The notes under the pieces: generated by a model
What the model saw: the letters and a program-made list of their open reading frames with translations, nothing else
Databases searched by the model: none
Told to the model about the DNA's origin: nothing
Position numbers and translations under genes: made by a program
Shown here: in pieces, positions 23,913 to 35,125 of the stretch
Numbering within the stretch: position 1 is the stretch's first letter
How the letters are laid out: every line of letters begins with the position of its first letter
DNA from: Cornus controversa
Lineage: Eukaryota; Streptophyta; Magnoliopsida; Cornales; Cornaceae
DNA: 64,000 nucleotides
NCBI GenBank assembly: GCA_026545225.1
Contig: CM048846.1
Location: 34,545,501 to 34,609,500, forward strand
Direction of reading: 5' to 3'

Positions 23913-24361
23913 AGGGTATAGAGGGGCTGGCCGAGCCTTTCTTCTATAAATGGACTCCTTATCCTCCTTTGTTGCTACCACTTGCATCCTAGACCTCTTT
24001 GAACTCCAATTCAAGTCCTACTTCAACCGGAAAATTAATTTCTTCAATTAGTGAGTATTAAACAAGAATTCAACATTGATCACCATCCACTTCAACATCA
24101 AATTGGATCAAAAATCACTAGTTCTCAAAGGAAGCTCTCACTTTTTCAAGTTCAACATCAAAGTAAGTGAAGATTTACTTTGAAGAAATTGTTCAAATCT
24201 TTTTGAGGGCTTTTGAAGACCAAGTTTGGGGGATCAATTTGGTATAATTACTTGTTCGATTTGGGTGGAAAAATTGCTGAAAAGAGGAGGTTGAAGGTTT
24301 CAAGTTAATGGTGCACGTCAAGTGTTCGATTTAATTCCTCAACCACACTTTTTCTACTTCT

Positions 24362-25585
24362 ATGGCACCAAAGATAGCAAGTCACCAAGGTGCTTCAAGT
24401 TCACGTAATCCTCGCCGAGCGAGGCATGATCGGACCAAAGGTTCTTCACGATCTCGCCGAGAAGCTATTCAAGAGAGATGGCATCCAAGGGCGTTGAACT
24501 TTGAAACCACGTTTGACATAGCCGAACTCTATGGTATGTTTCCCGAGACACGATGGGGGATTTCTGACATCCGTCATCGTCGGTCGGCATCCATTTTTGT
24601 TCCACTCTCATCTACTATTTACCCGAGGCTTGTCAAGGTATTTTATCAGAACTTAATGCTGACACCTGATGAGCGGGATGTGCTTACTTCTTTCGTAGAT
24701 GGAACAATAGTTCGAGTGGACATGTCATCCATTGCCATTGCCATGGGTTGTCCTCATGAGTGCCCAGATGATTTATCTCATATCTATACTCCTTTACCCG
24801 ACGAGTTGTCAGTGGGTAATGTGGTTGCACGTTTATGTGCCAACCAATTTTCTGGGCCGAAAAGGAATGCAGCTTCAAAGTCTTCAATGTCAAATAATTT
24901 ATGGTTCCTTGACGCTGTTTTACTCAAGAATGTATGTCCAATTGGACATAAAACTGAAAGACGTCAAGAGTTCCTCAGAGCCTTATATGCCATACATTTT
25001 GGGCATTGGTTGTTATTCCCACAGATTATCTGGGGCCAGATGGAGAAATTCTATTCCAAAGTTGTGGCCAAGGCACTAGACAGTGCAAGTGACTGGGAGT
25101 TTCCATTCCCTGCTATTATTCACCAGTTGCTTGTGGCACAGGGGTATGCAGTCCATGAGGACGAGCTTGCCTTTCCACGTGATCTTCATTATGGCACGTA
25201 TGACTGGAACCTGAGTCGATCTCATATGCACCAGAGAGTCATAGCGGCGCCTGGTGAGGTATCTCGGTTGGCCCAGAGAGGAGAGCATATAGATATACCA
25301 CCACCGGTGGAAGATCCAGAAGAGATGGAGGCAGAGGAAGAGGAGGTGCATGCACAGGCTGGTGGCCATGATTATCAGTATTTAGAGGGGCAGATTGCTG
25401 GGTTGACAGCTCAGTTTGGCACCTTACAGACAGAGGTATCCACACAGTTTGGAGCAATGAGAACAGAGATGGCGGATCACTTTCGTGACACTCGCCAAGA
25501 GCAACTAGAGATGAGGAGGATGATGCGTGCATTGATGCGTCAGGCAAACTTGGATCCAGATGCTCAGTCACCACCACACCCTTGA
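24362..25585 (+). CDS. ORF3 (env-position protein) of Athila-A copy 2
   Basis: One open frame of 407 codons starting MAPKIASHQGASSSR. Residues 1-45 are basic and serine/arginine-rich (SSRNPRRARHDRTKGSSRSR), which could bind nucleic acid or act as a nuclear signal. Residues about 45-300 form the conserved domain of the Athila ORF3 family (FETTFDIAELYGMFPETRWG). Residues about 305-320 are acidic, and the last 80 residues have repeated QFGT/QFGA heptad-like spacing, probably a coiled coil. I see no signal peptide or membrane helix. It belongs to the element and not to the host. Athila ORF3 is thought to be made from a spliced or separately initiated RNA; the sequence does not show which. Function unknown. 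Confidence 0.8.
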   Translation: MAPKIASHQGASSSRNPRRARHDRTKGSSRSRREAIQERWHPRALNFETTFDIAELYGMFPETRWGISDIRHRRSASIFVPLSSTIYPRLVKVFYQNLMLTPDERDVLTSFVDGTIVRVDMSSIAIAMGCPHECPDDLSHIYTPLPDELSVGNVVARLCANQFSGPKRNAASKSSMSNNLWFLDAVLLKNVCPIGHKTERRQEFLRALYAIHFGHWLLFPQIIWGQMEKFYSKVVAKALDSASDWEFPFPAIIHQLLVAQGYAVHEDELAFPRDLHYGTYDWNLSRSHMHQRVIAAPGEVSRLAQRGEHIDIPPPVEDPEEMEAEEEEVHAQAGGHDYQYLEGQIAGLTAQFGTLQTEVSTQFGAMRTEMADHFRDTRQEQLEMRRMMRALMRQANLDPDAQSPPHP

Positions 25586-25814
25586 CAGGAAGGTAACCAT
25601 CTTTTGTATTTTATTTTATTTTTAGTTTTTATTTTTCTTTTTAAGTTTATTTTTCTTTCTGTAGTTAGATTTTTATTATAAAAAAAAACTTTTGAAAAAT
25701 GAAAAAAAATATTTTATTTTTTTTAGGATTTTTCACTTTCATATTTATTTTCACCCATACTATTTCACTTGATCTTTGGGGTATAGTGGTTTGTTTTGAC
25801 AGGTTTTAACATCC

Positions 25815-25827
25815 AAGTTTGGGGGTG
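25815..25827 (+). other. Internal polypurine-like motif
   Basis: AAGTTTGGGGGTG after ORF3, equivalent to 10562-10574. A shorter form is at 24222-24232. Confidence 0.7.
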
Positions 25828-25928
25828 TGCTTGCATTGCCTTCATGCTAGTGGTGTGCTCTATTTTCTTTCCACTACTCCGAATTTCTGGTAACAGCGTT
25901 CTTACTCTTCTCTATACTTTAATTGATA

Positions 25929-25966
25929 GTACATTGAGGACAATGTACAGTTTAAGTTTGGGGGTG
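25929..25966 (+). other. Hairpin plus internal polypurine-like motif
   Basis: Stem GTACATTG / CAATGTAC with loop AGGA (25929-25948), then AAGTTTGGGGGTG at 25954-25966. Equivalent to 10675-10713. Confidence 0.75.
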
Positions 25967-27228
25967 AGGCGATGCCTATTTGTGTTCTTTATGGCAATAT
26001 GGGGGGAAATTTGTGTGAATATCTTTTTGTATTAGGATTTTATTTTATTTTATTTTCTTAGTTTGTTTATTTTATTTTCTTTTGTTTTATTTTTAGGTAG
26101 AATGTTTTTACATTATTCAAGGGATTAATACCTTATATAGGTGCATAACTTGCAATTTTTGAGTATGTTTTAATTTTTGGAAACTGTGGTTTAAATTAAG
26201 TGGTTTTAATCATGATTTGCAATAACATGTTTTGGAATGATTCATTTTAGTTTCCTTACATGCACAAACACACTAGCATAGTCTTATGGGGTATAGACTG
26301 TGGTTCTGAGTTATTGTGTTACATATGCTTGATATTAATTAGTATCTCTTGAGAATGAGTACCGATAATGTGTTACTTGACTTCAAAAGAAAAGAAAGAA
26401 AAAAAAAAGAGAAAAAAAAGAAAAAAAAGGTGATAAATAAGCAATCAATTTGATCCTTTTTCATGAGTAACCAGACCTCTATGCCTCAGGAAGCACGGAG
26501 TGTTCGCGTCAAAAGTGAAAGGGTGAGAAAAGATGAGTATTGGTTGTCTTGATTTGTAGCCTGACTGATTCGAGTAATTAGGTCTTCGGGGTATCTTAAA
26601 GCCTAGTGCCCTAAAGCCATCTGGTTTGGGAGTCACTGACTGAAAGCTTGCTACATGGATCTTTCAGAAAGCTTAATAGATCAAGACATTGCACAACCAA
26701 TAAAGCAATGAAAAAAAAAATGATGAAAAAAATGGAAAAGTCATGTATGCATGTTGGGAAGTATGATTTCAATAAGGAGAACTAGTGAGTTGAAGGGGTA
26801 TGTGCCTTAATATATTCAGAGCTTGGTTATGCCACATGAGATGATTGCTAGTTCACTTTACACGAGGGAATTAGAGTTGATTATTTTGAGATCTGTTGAT
26901 GTGAATTATGCATGGGGACCATTGATTTGAATTATAGAATTTGAAAGTTTAATATTATTCTTGAATGCAAGTTTGTAACTATATATTGTAATATTCTTCT
27001 TAATTAATGTTGAAACAGAATTTTGAATGTTTGTGGGTAACATTTCTGGAAACCCTCACAAGACTATACTCATCCATTAGGGGGAACCTAGGGGTTTAAA
27101 GGCTTGTTGCATATGCTAAATGCAATCGTTTCTCCCACGAAAGTGGAGTTGGGTAGTTTAGTTAGTATTTGTTAGTTTCTTTTGTTTTAGTTTTGTTTTA
27201 TTCTATTACTAAGGGACTAGCAATATGT
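25967..27228 (+). other. Noncoding 3' region of Athila-A copy 2
   Basis: About 1.3 kb of AT-rich sequence equivalent to 10714-11940, without a convincing gene. It includes the conserved CCATCTGGTTTGGGAG block near 26618-26634 and purine-rich A/G runs around 26383-26430. Confidence 0.6.
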
Positions 27229-27241
27229 AAGTTTGGGGGTG
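27229..27241 (+). other. Polypurine tract of Athila-A copy 2
   Basis: AAGTTTGGGGGTG directly before the 3' LTR. Confidence 0.9.
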
Positions 27242-28762
27242 TGATAGGAGTTGAATTTTACGCATTCTAGCCTCTTAACTTATGTATTTTATTCTTTTAG
27301 TGATAGATTATTTTGTGATTTTACTTTGTTTTAGTGTTTTCTGTATTTTCAGGGCCTTAATGATTATTTCAGTTAAAACCAAGCTTTTGGGCTTTTAAAG
27401 AAGACATCCAAGATGGTGAGATGAAGCCTACATCAAGGAGATTCACTCAACCATTTATTTCAACTCAAATCAGCCCAAGAAAGAGGTCCAAGAGAATTGT
27501 AGCTGCTTAAGAAGGTTTCGGGCCTGAAGCCCAAATCTGCGCATAATATAGTCTTAATCCCGTTTTGGAAAACGGATCAGAAGTCTTATTTCTGAGCCTC
27601 AAATTGACATTATTTTTGCATTGGGTTGAACGAAATTTGATTCTGCACACTTTTGTATTTCACTAAAATTCCATAAATCGGACTTTTAGTGGGTCAAAAG
27701 TTGGGCCGAAGTCAGCAGGAAAAACCCACCTGATTAGTGCTGCGGGAAACCCTAATTTATTCCTAATTGGATTAGGACTTTGGTGTATCCTCTTGGGGAA
27801 TAAAGTGAAGACTTGGAGGCTAAGTTAGGAACACGGAGATTAGACAGAGAGAACAGAGCTTGGGGAGTCTGAGAAGGCTGAGAAGAGAACAGAAACATAT
27901 TGGAGAGCCATTGGAGAACAAAGTCATACGCAGAAGTCAGAAAGATGATGTCTACTTCCTCAACAGTTGAAGCTTCTTCTTTTACCATGAGCGGCTAGTT
28001 CATCCACTAGGGTTTTGATGTAGCCCTAACAAAGCATCAATGGTTTGATTGTTTTAATTATTGGGGACCTTTATATACATGCATAGATTGTGTAATTCAG
28101 AGGATTCTTATTATAGAATTGAGCAATAAAAGTCTTGTAAATTCAATCTCAATGATTTCTTATCTTATCTTAGATATTTAGTTGTTGTTATTGAACTCAA
28201 TCCCTCTTATTTTCTGTGATCATGAGAGAGATTATTACACAATGGTAATCACTGAATATATTGTTATGAGCTTTGATGGATTATGCCTAGAGAAGATGAA
28301 CCATACTGCACCCTAGATTAGAGTAGTTAGGCAGATGGCCCATGCCAATCGAAGATAGTCCATGGCTTAGCCTTAATCATATGTTATCTTCTTGACGGAT
28401 GAAGGTGAGCTTGTAGCCACCGACACCACTTATGCATGATGTAATTCCCCTATAATTAATTCAATTGACCATTGATTGTGGAGTTAGTGGTGAAGTCAAA
28501 CACCCTAGATTTCTCTCCTATTATCTTCATTATCTATCTTACTTTGATTTATTTTATTTTATTTTTTTTATTAGTTTAAAAATCAGAATTCTTTTCTTGA
28601 TAAATTTAATTAGAATTAATTCAGTATTCCAACTCATCAGACCATAATCCCTGAGGTACGATACCCCTTTCGATAGCCCTATTCTGCAAGGAATTCGTTC
28701 TATTGCGAAGTGTGGAAAATTTTAATTGATATACTTTTTGAGTCACACTCACACACGAATCA
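27242..28762 (+). repeat. 3' LTR of Athila-A copy 2
   Basis: Begins TGATAGGAG and ends ACGAATCA, followed by target duplication CCATC at 28763-28767. Confidence 0.95.
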
Positions 28763-28767
28763 CCATC
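28763..28767. repeat. Target site duplication CCATC, right copy
   Basis: Matches 17531-17535. Confidence 0.95.
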
Positions 28768-29790
28768 ATTTCATCACATTTTCAGACACTGGTCATAGGC
28801 TCAAACTTGCAAAGTTTGTACGTGACACCAACACTTCACATACACGACTTACATTAAGCTAGTGGATTTAACTTGCACCAGTGGTGGAATCAATTCTGTA
28901 TATATATGAATTTTGTAGGAAGGTTAGAACCAAAACATCGAAGAGAGATTTTAAGGTTTGATTTCTTGGTTTCCAGTTAAACTTTGTCCATTGAAAAGAA
29001 CTGATTTTGTAATTTTATGAAAGTTCTGTAACTTTGATTCGTGTTGCTTTACTTCTCAGCCCTAGATGATAATGTCTATTCTTTAAATTGGGGATCTGAA
29101 TAGTGCTTAATTTCTATTTTCTTTTTCTAGATTCTGAAAGTACATTTTGATCTGCATTCTACCACAAAGTAATTTGTTAATGTTAATAAACTCATGTTAG
29201 TGTTAGGAAGCATACCTAATCACCCCCTAAGACTCATTACCAACAAAAAAAAATCACCCCCAAGGACTGGAAATTGGATTTTAAAGATATATATAGTTTT
29301 TCTTTATTCTCTCTACCAATTTTGAAACTTTGATATGGGGCTTGGAAATTAATACATAAAGCCACCAAGGCAGCTGTAAACCAGTGAATTTATAACTGAA
29401 AACTTATATATTGGTAACAATTAAGTATAAGGGTGGCTCCAACATGTGTTCAATTTTAATTGTCAGAGTGAATACCATGTTAATAAGCTATTAGAAATGG
29501 TATATTGATACTAAAATCAGTGTTTAAGAAAACTGACCTTGTTTATTACTAAAAAATTCCTATGATATTATATATTATAAGGACCTTGATTTGGAAAAAA
29601 AGTAAAGTTTGATATGAATCTACACATTAATGGTGAAATTTTGAAATTTCTCACAACATAAGAGTAAGTTAGAACCAGGTGTCGAACCCCCTACCTTGGC
29701 CCTATATCGCATAACAATCCAAAGTTGAAAGAGTTGCGAAGCACATCCAATGGTTCAAGGAAAAGAGCGTGACGAAAGTGTTGTGAGCTT
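28768..29790. other. Intergenic spacer, no gene recognised
   Basis: AT-rich sequence with no convincing coding frame. Near 29640-29790 it becomes less AT-rich and leads into a polypurine-like stretch, so this last part may be the 3' internal end of an old LTR element. Confidence 0.45.
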
Positions 29791-29803
29791 AGGTGGGGGC
29801 GAA
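29791..29803 (+). other. Polypurine-tract-like sequence before an LTR-like start
   Basis: AGGTGGGGGCGAA is followed directly by TGTCATGTCCC, as at a Ty1/copia internal-3' LTR junction. Confidence 0.5.
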
Positions 29804-30888
29804 TGTCATGTCCCACTATGGAAGGTTATGCCACGCAATCGCAATGCGCGCAAAACAAGATAATGACATGGGAATCTGTATAGCATGAAGGTTCTGAAAC
29901 ATTCTACATATATTTACACAAGTGTAGAATCTTGTGGAGTTCTCTAGAACTATGTGCAGCTCTCTAACCTTCTTTGGAATTCTCTAGACTTGTATAGACT
30001 TGTGTAAACTTGTATAGATTTCTCTAGATATATTTTTTTTTTTTTTAAAAAAAGATTTCTCTAGATATATCTAGGATTGTAGAGATCTTTCCATAGTGTA
30101 TTCTAGAACTCCATTTTAGAACACTCTCAGCTATTAGATAACATTTGTATACATTCTTCCCCCACCCCAAAATTTTAGTCTAGTATTCTATTTAGGGATG
30201 TCCCAAAATACATGTCCATTTCTTATGGACGTATGATTCCTAAACTACCCTTTTCAAATTCTTTATATATATTAAAAGTTGGCCGCACCATATAATAATA
30301 ATACTAACCTTTAAACAAAGACTAATATGTAAATTTATTCATTACCACTATAAAAAGATGGCCCCACCATTAAAAGTTAGATTCCCAAAACATCCTAAGA
30401 ATTATGGGACGGAGGGAGTATTAGTCATTCATTATAAGGGCAGACAATAATAAAATTTAACAAATACAAGCGAAATTTTATTTGTACCGAATCCAAAAAC
30501 AACCATTGACTTAACGCTATGCAAAAGTAAGCATACGAATGAATATGATGGGCAATCGTACAAGAACTACTCGTTATGCAAGTATATTTTAATATTTTGA
30601 CTGCTGCACCAAAATTCTGAGATCTTAAAGTTTTGACGGCAAGATTCAACCCCGAGGAGATGTCGTTCTGTTTTGGGAGTTCTAGAGCATTTTCTTTACT
30701 TAGGTAGGGCAACCATTTTGAAATTTAGTTTGCCATGGATTGAGAGTAACATTCTTTGGAATTCTCTAGACTTGTATAGACTTGTCTAAACTTGTATAGA
30801 TTTCTCTAAATATATCTAGGATTGTAGAGATCCTTCCATATAGTATTCTAGAACCCCATTCTAGAACACTCTCAGTTGTTAGATAACA
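29804..30888. repeat. Array B, left part (LTR-like repeat with MITE)
   Basis: Starts TGTCATGTCCC and contains the same TCTCTAGATATATCTAGGATTGTAGAGATC region, MITE and GATTCAACCCCGAGGAGATG block as array A. It is cut at 30891 by the CACTA transposon and continues at 57533. Only here is the upstream LTR-like start visible, which suggests the family derives from a retroelement LTR. Confidence 0.65.
30155..30418. mobile_element. Stowaway-like MITE
   Basis: Ends GGGACGGAGGGAG before TA; its left end is degenerate. Same position within the array unit as the other copies. Confidence 0.65.
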
Positions 30889-30891
30889 TTT
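30889..30891. repeat. Target site duplication TTT of the CACTA transposon, left
   Basis: TTT precedes CACTACAAG and recurs at 57533-57535. Sister repeats read AACATTTGTATATA uninterrupted (for example 15129-15142), showing the empty site. Confidence 0.85.
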
Positions 30892-30920
30892 CACTACAAG
30901 AAAGAAGGCCTTTTACGAGA
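30892..30920 (+). repeat. CACTA terminal inverted repeat, left
   Basis: CACTACAAGAAAGAAGGC continues with CTTTTACGA; the right terminus aligns with it over about 28 bases allowing gaps. Confidence 0.8.
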
Positions 30921-33071
30921 GGCCAAAAACACTGTTAAAAAGTATTCACGGCGCGAAATAGGCCCACGTCTATTAAGGTCCCGTATATACTCTTAGTTTT
31001 CTACGGCAAACAATAAACCTCGTAAAAAAGTAAAATATTCCCCATAAAAAAAAAATTTGTCTACGTAAAAATTTTTTGTACAAGAAACATAATTCCTCCT
31101 TAATAATTCATTTACGTGATATTTGGCCACTCGTTAATAAATCTAAATATTCACGACACACAGCAGGAACTCATGAAAAGTTTTATGTGTTTGTTTTCTA
31201 CAAGGAAGGTTCTTTTATTTACGAGGTGTCTTGCCCCCCCGTTAATAAAATGTCAATTCGTTTTTTTTTAACAAAAGCACCCTCAAATGCTAGGTACCTA
31301 TTACTCATCCACACATGACCTGTATTGCTAACAATTCAACTAAACACTACGCAATGCTAACAAATCTCACTTAATGCCAATAACTAAACCAATGCATTAA
31401 AATACAACATTAAATATATCAAATGATTAAAGACATTTTCACAATTAATCAATGTTCAATGTTCCAAAATAAAAAAATAAAAAAAAGAAATACATCCATT
31501 TGTTAGAAACACTATCAAATTCCTAGAACTCCTATTGAACTATTCATCAATGTTCAATTATCATTCAATTAAAAAATCTAGCACTCCTACTCTCTCCAAT
31601 ACATTGATCTTCACATTGTTCATTTCCCAGCAAAAGTTGACTATTAATTTTCTTGACACTTTCTCCACTTCATTGTCCATGGTAGACATTAAGTTGTATA
31701 AAGTCCAAGCAAGTAGCTGCATCACACAAGTCTCAACTTCAATATGCTAATACTGTTAAGAACTTGAACGAAAAAAATTAAAGAAAGAAAAAGAGCGACA
31801 CTAAACAAATGACCAAATAGAACCAACTCAAGTGTAGATAGAATCAAAGCCATCAACAAAACACTTCAAAGGATCACTATTCAGATCAGAAGGCTTCATA
31901 TATATGCAATACAATTAGACACCTCATACAAGTAGGAGCGAAAATTCTGATAACAATTTTTTTTTAAAATTAAGCAATTTCATATCAACAACAAAAAATG
32001 ACAAAAGCCATTATACAGCCTCCAAGGGACTACCCCAGGTTCATGGAAACCCCAAACCCACCATACAAAAACAGATCACTCTGTCCACAAAATACTATGT
32101 ACAACAAATAACCCACTGCCCAGAGTAAACAAAGCATTATACTATACTTCACTGAAACACAACTTGGAGTATTTTTGAAATAAGACATCTGACTAACATT
32201 ATCCCACATATCATTCCGATTCATGAACATAGCAATATGCCACCAACATAACAATAGAAGACAATAGACTCAAAAATCTAACAAAATAGGGTTTAGAGAA
32301 ACCACCACATTGGCCAAACCACACACTAACAACAACAAAAAATCACAGCCGTTATACTAATGTCCAACAGATCTCATGGCCACAATCTCAACATAGAAAT
32401 AGCAAGGCAAAAATAAGTAAAAGAAACCTAAGAGTATGGACAAGAAAAATAAAGCACTAAATATGAATAAATGGAGTTACTTCAAAATTCTCCCAGGCAA
32501 ATCCCATTCTTTATATAACCATTTGTTAGTCATAGAGTTAGGAACTTTTATAAGGGATAGAGTCCTTAGTGTTACTGACTTTATCACTTCTCGAGAGTCT
32601 TGATATCAATATATTTATTATTTAAGAGTTTAGTCGAAACAGTATCTTATCTTCCTCTCTTTTTTCCTGAAAATTTTATCTTCCCTTTAAATATACATAT
32701 GAGAGTTTAAGTCTCTAATGAAAAATAATGGATGCCATTTTTTACTTACCTATGAAAAAGGAATAGAGATAGAGTATAAGGAAATCATTGTCCAAAAGAC
32801 TAGAGCTAATATATTTGGACTTCTATATTTTATTGTTCATGTGAAGCTATTTCTCACTAAATAACAAACTCTATGAAACAAGACATTACTGATTATGAAT
32901 CTTGGTTTGAGTGGGATGGTAGTGCTAATAATGTCAAATATTAAGTAGTTGGCACATGATCAAAAAATTAACAATGAACTGGGATAAATATTGTACCTTC
33001 GAGAGTCAAGGTGTTGTTCCGCTCCAAATGAAATGGGAAATGTTAATACTTATGGTAATGTATAGGAAAAG
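30921..33071. other. CACTA interior, noncoding
   Basis: Subterminal part with repeated TTTACG/TTTACGAG-like words near the left end, then AT-rich sequence. Short frames here have no recognisable domain. Confidence 0.5.
33067..33071. repeat. Target site duplication AAAAG of TRIM, left
   Basis: AAAAG recurs directly after the TRIM at 33641-33645. Confidence 0.9.
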
Positions 33072-33640
33072 TGTAATACCCCGCTCCAACACATGGTATG
33101 ATATTGTCCGCTTTGGGCCTGAGCCCGCACGATTTTGCTCTTGGGTTTTACCCCAAAAGGCCTCATACTATTTGAAGAGAACATACTACATATAAGCACA
33201 TCCCCTTTTCCACACCTAGGCGATGTGGGATTGAGCACCCTGTACCCTGTCAGTGTGGTAGCTCAGCCTAGTGTCTATCTTCGCACCCGCCCACTCACAC
33301 CCGTCCACAAGGGTTACTACAATCCACCCCCGTACGAGGCCCGACGTCCTCGTCGACACACTTCCGGCTGGGTTCAGGCTCTAATACCAACTGTAATACC
33401 CCGCTCCAACACATGGTATGATATTGTCCGTTTTAGGCCTGAGCTCGGATGGTTTTGCTCTTGGATTTTATCCCAAAAGGCCTCATACCATTTGAAGAGA
33501 ACATACTACATATAAGCACATCCTTTTTTCACACCCAGGCGATGTGGGATTGAGTACCTCGTACCCTGTCAGTGTGGTAGCTCAGTCCAGTGTCTGTCTT
33601 CGCACCCTCCCACTCACACCCGTCCACAAGGGTTACTACA
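33072..33640 (-). mobile_element. TRIM (miniature LTR retrotransposon)
   Basis: Two LTRs of 250 and 249 bp (33072-33321 and 33392-33640), each TGTAATACCCCGC...GGTTACTACA, enclose only 70 bp. On the minus strand the interior starts with TGGTATTAGAGCC, a near match to the tRNA-iMet primer-binding site. It ends with CGGGGGTGGAT, a polypurine tract. AAAAG target duplications flank it. It has no coding capacity and would depend on another element's proteins. The structure is complete; the two LTRs differ at a noticeable number of positions, so it is not very recent. Confidence 0.92.
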
Positions 33641-34987
33641 AAAAGTTACCAAAATCTTCTCCTATTTTGAAGAACAAACATTAGTCACAGTGATAAATTT
33701 TGAAACACTTAAAAGACTTTATTCGATGAAAATACCAACATCACCTAATGAAAAGGTGCACTTAGAATATGAGTGGTGCTTGATGGAAGTTTGCCTTCAA
33801 ATTCTTAGAAAATCTACATCAAAAAATGCCAACATGTCAAAATTATTTTGTAATCATTTTGCTCCTAAATCTCAAGACTCAAGCTAATGACGAAACAATT
33901 ATCTTACCTTGTCTCTATCTTTTACTTCTGATAGTTTTTAGTTTCTTTGTTGACTTGGGACAAGGGATGTTTTCATGCAAAAGAAAGGTTAAGAAATCAG
34001 ATTATTATCCTTAGAATGAAAATGAAAATAAAAATAAAAGGAAAAAGAATTAACTATACTTCAAAAGTCAGAAAGATTGTATGCTCGAGTAATTGCTCTA
34101 TGATCAATTGACTTCTCCTTTTGCAAGGCTACTCAATTAGCCATGCCCCTGTTGCAAGACTACAAGCACTTTGGAGATTCCTTGAGCAAGCCTTACATAT
34201 GTTGAGCCAAAAATCAAATCAAGTTTAAAATGCCATAATTCATTATGTGTGTGTGTATATATATAATATAAAATTTTCATTATATGTAGTTTTCAAAGCA
34301 ATTATCTGCTTTTGAATTTTTTTTCTCCTTATTTTATGTATGAAAAGCCTAACACTAGAAGGACATGATTCTATCTATCAAACTTTCTGTTTCTATTTGT
34401 AGCTGAAATTGAAGATGAGTATTTGCCAACAATATTATTCTATTATAAGCAATTAAAGGTAATATTTGGAGTATACATGCACACACACACTTGATTGGTT
34501 AGTTCCATGCTTGTTTTTTTTTTTACAAAGCTCACTGGAACTTGTTGGTTAATTGGTTAAGTCTTGATTCCATTATAAATATACTTTTTACAACCTCCTT
34601 CACACCTAAATGGGCTACACAAGCTTTTGAAAAAGTTGAGACTTACAAAATACATCATTACACTAAATACATCATAAGAGTTTCATTTAATATTCTCCAT
34701 CATAGAGCTCAAGATTATAAAATACATGACCGCATTAAATTGGAGGTAGAAGACATGAGTTCAATTGAGAAGCATGCAGAATTTAAGTTATAACATTATT
34801 GAAAACTATATATTGGTTAAGTGGTAATTAAAATTTTAATTTATATATATTGGTTATATATTGATGCTTTTATTCTGCAGGTTAGGGCATCAAAAGAAAA
34901 AATTATGACAAACTATGAACTAAAAGAACTTTATATTTTACCTTACACAATAGGATTAATCATCCTTAATCAATGCGCAAAAATTAC
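33641..34987. other. CACTA interior, no gene recognised
   Basis: AT-rich with short frames (for example 33690-33887 and 34542-34793) that match nothing I know. Contains a TG/TA microsatellite near 34247-34265. May include intron sequence captured along with the PEAMT exon. Confidence 0.4.
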
Positions 34988-35125
34988 CTTCTTTATAGCA
35001 CTTTCAATGAAGTCCAATCCTAGAACCTGCCTAGCTTTCTTAGCTAATTTAGCAGTAAAACAGCCAATACTAGCTCCTAGCTCAAGAACTGATTTCCCTT
35101 CAAGTGGTGGAAGAAAAGAGAGTAC
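34988..35125 (-). pseudogene. Phosphoethanolamine N-methyltransferase (PEAMT-like) exon fragment
   Basis: A 138-bp exon (46 codons) encodes [10 protein letters not shown], then [13 protein letters not shown], and ends [10 protein letters not shown]. This matches the first SAM-binding segment of plant PEAMT (XIPOTL/NMT family), the enzyme that methylates phosphoethanolamine toward phosphocholine. In the family the SAM motif is usually LGAGIGRF; here it is LGASIGCF, so key positions have changed. The exon is bounded by a splice acceptor (CACAG) and donor (GTAATT), so it came from genomic DNA and not from an mRNA. The rest of the gene is not seen nearby. It sits inside the CACTA element as a captured piece and has no likely enzyme function. 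Confidence 0.8.

Larger units (their letters stand above)
17536..28762 (+). mobile_element. Athila-type LTR retrotransposon, family A copy 2 (fossil)
   Basis: A complete LTR-bounded element of 11.2 kb with a 5-bp target duplication. Its PBS is TGGCGCCGTTGCCGGGGA and its PPT is AAGTTTGGGGGTG. Recognisable parts are gag, protease, reverse transcriptase, RNase H and ORF3. It is broken, with a handful of breaks. The two LTRs differ by eye at about 24 of 1,521 positions (1.6%), suggesting an insertion age near 0.6 million years at 1.3e-8 per site per year. It is nearly identical to copy 1 in shared parts, so the family was active in this genome recently. Confidence 0.95.

Noticed and set aside
29680-29700. 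tRNA-like B box near GTGTCGAACCCCC
   Set aside because: No matching A box or cloverleaf could be drawn around it.
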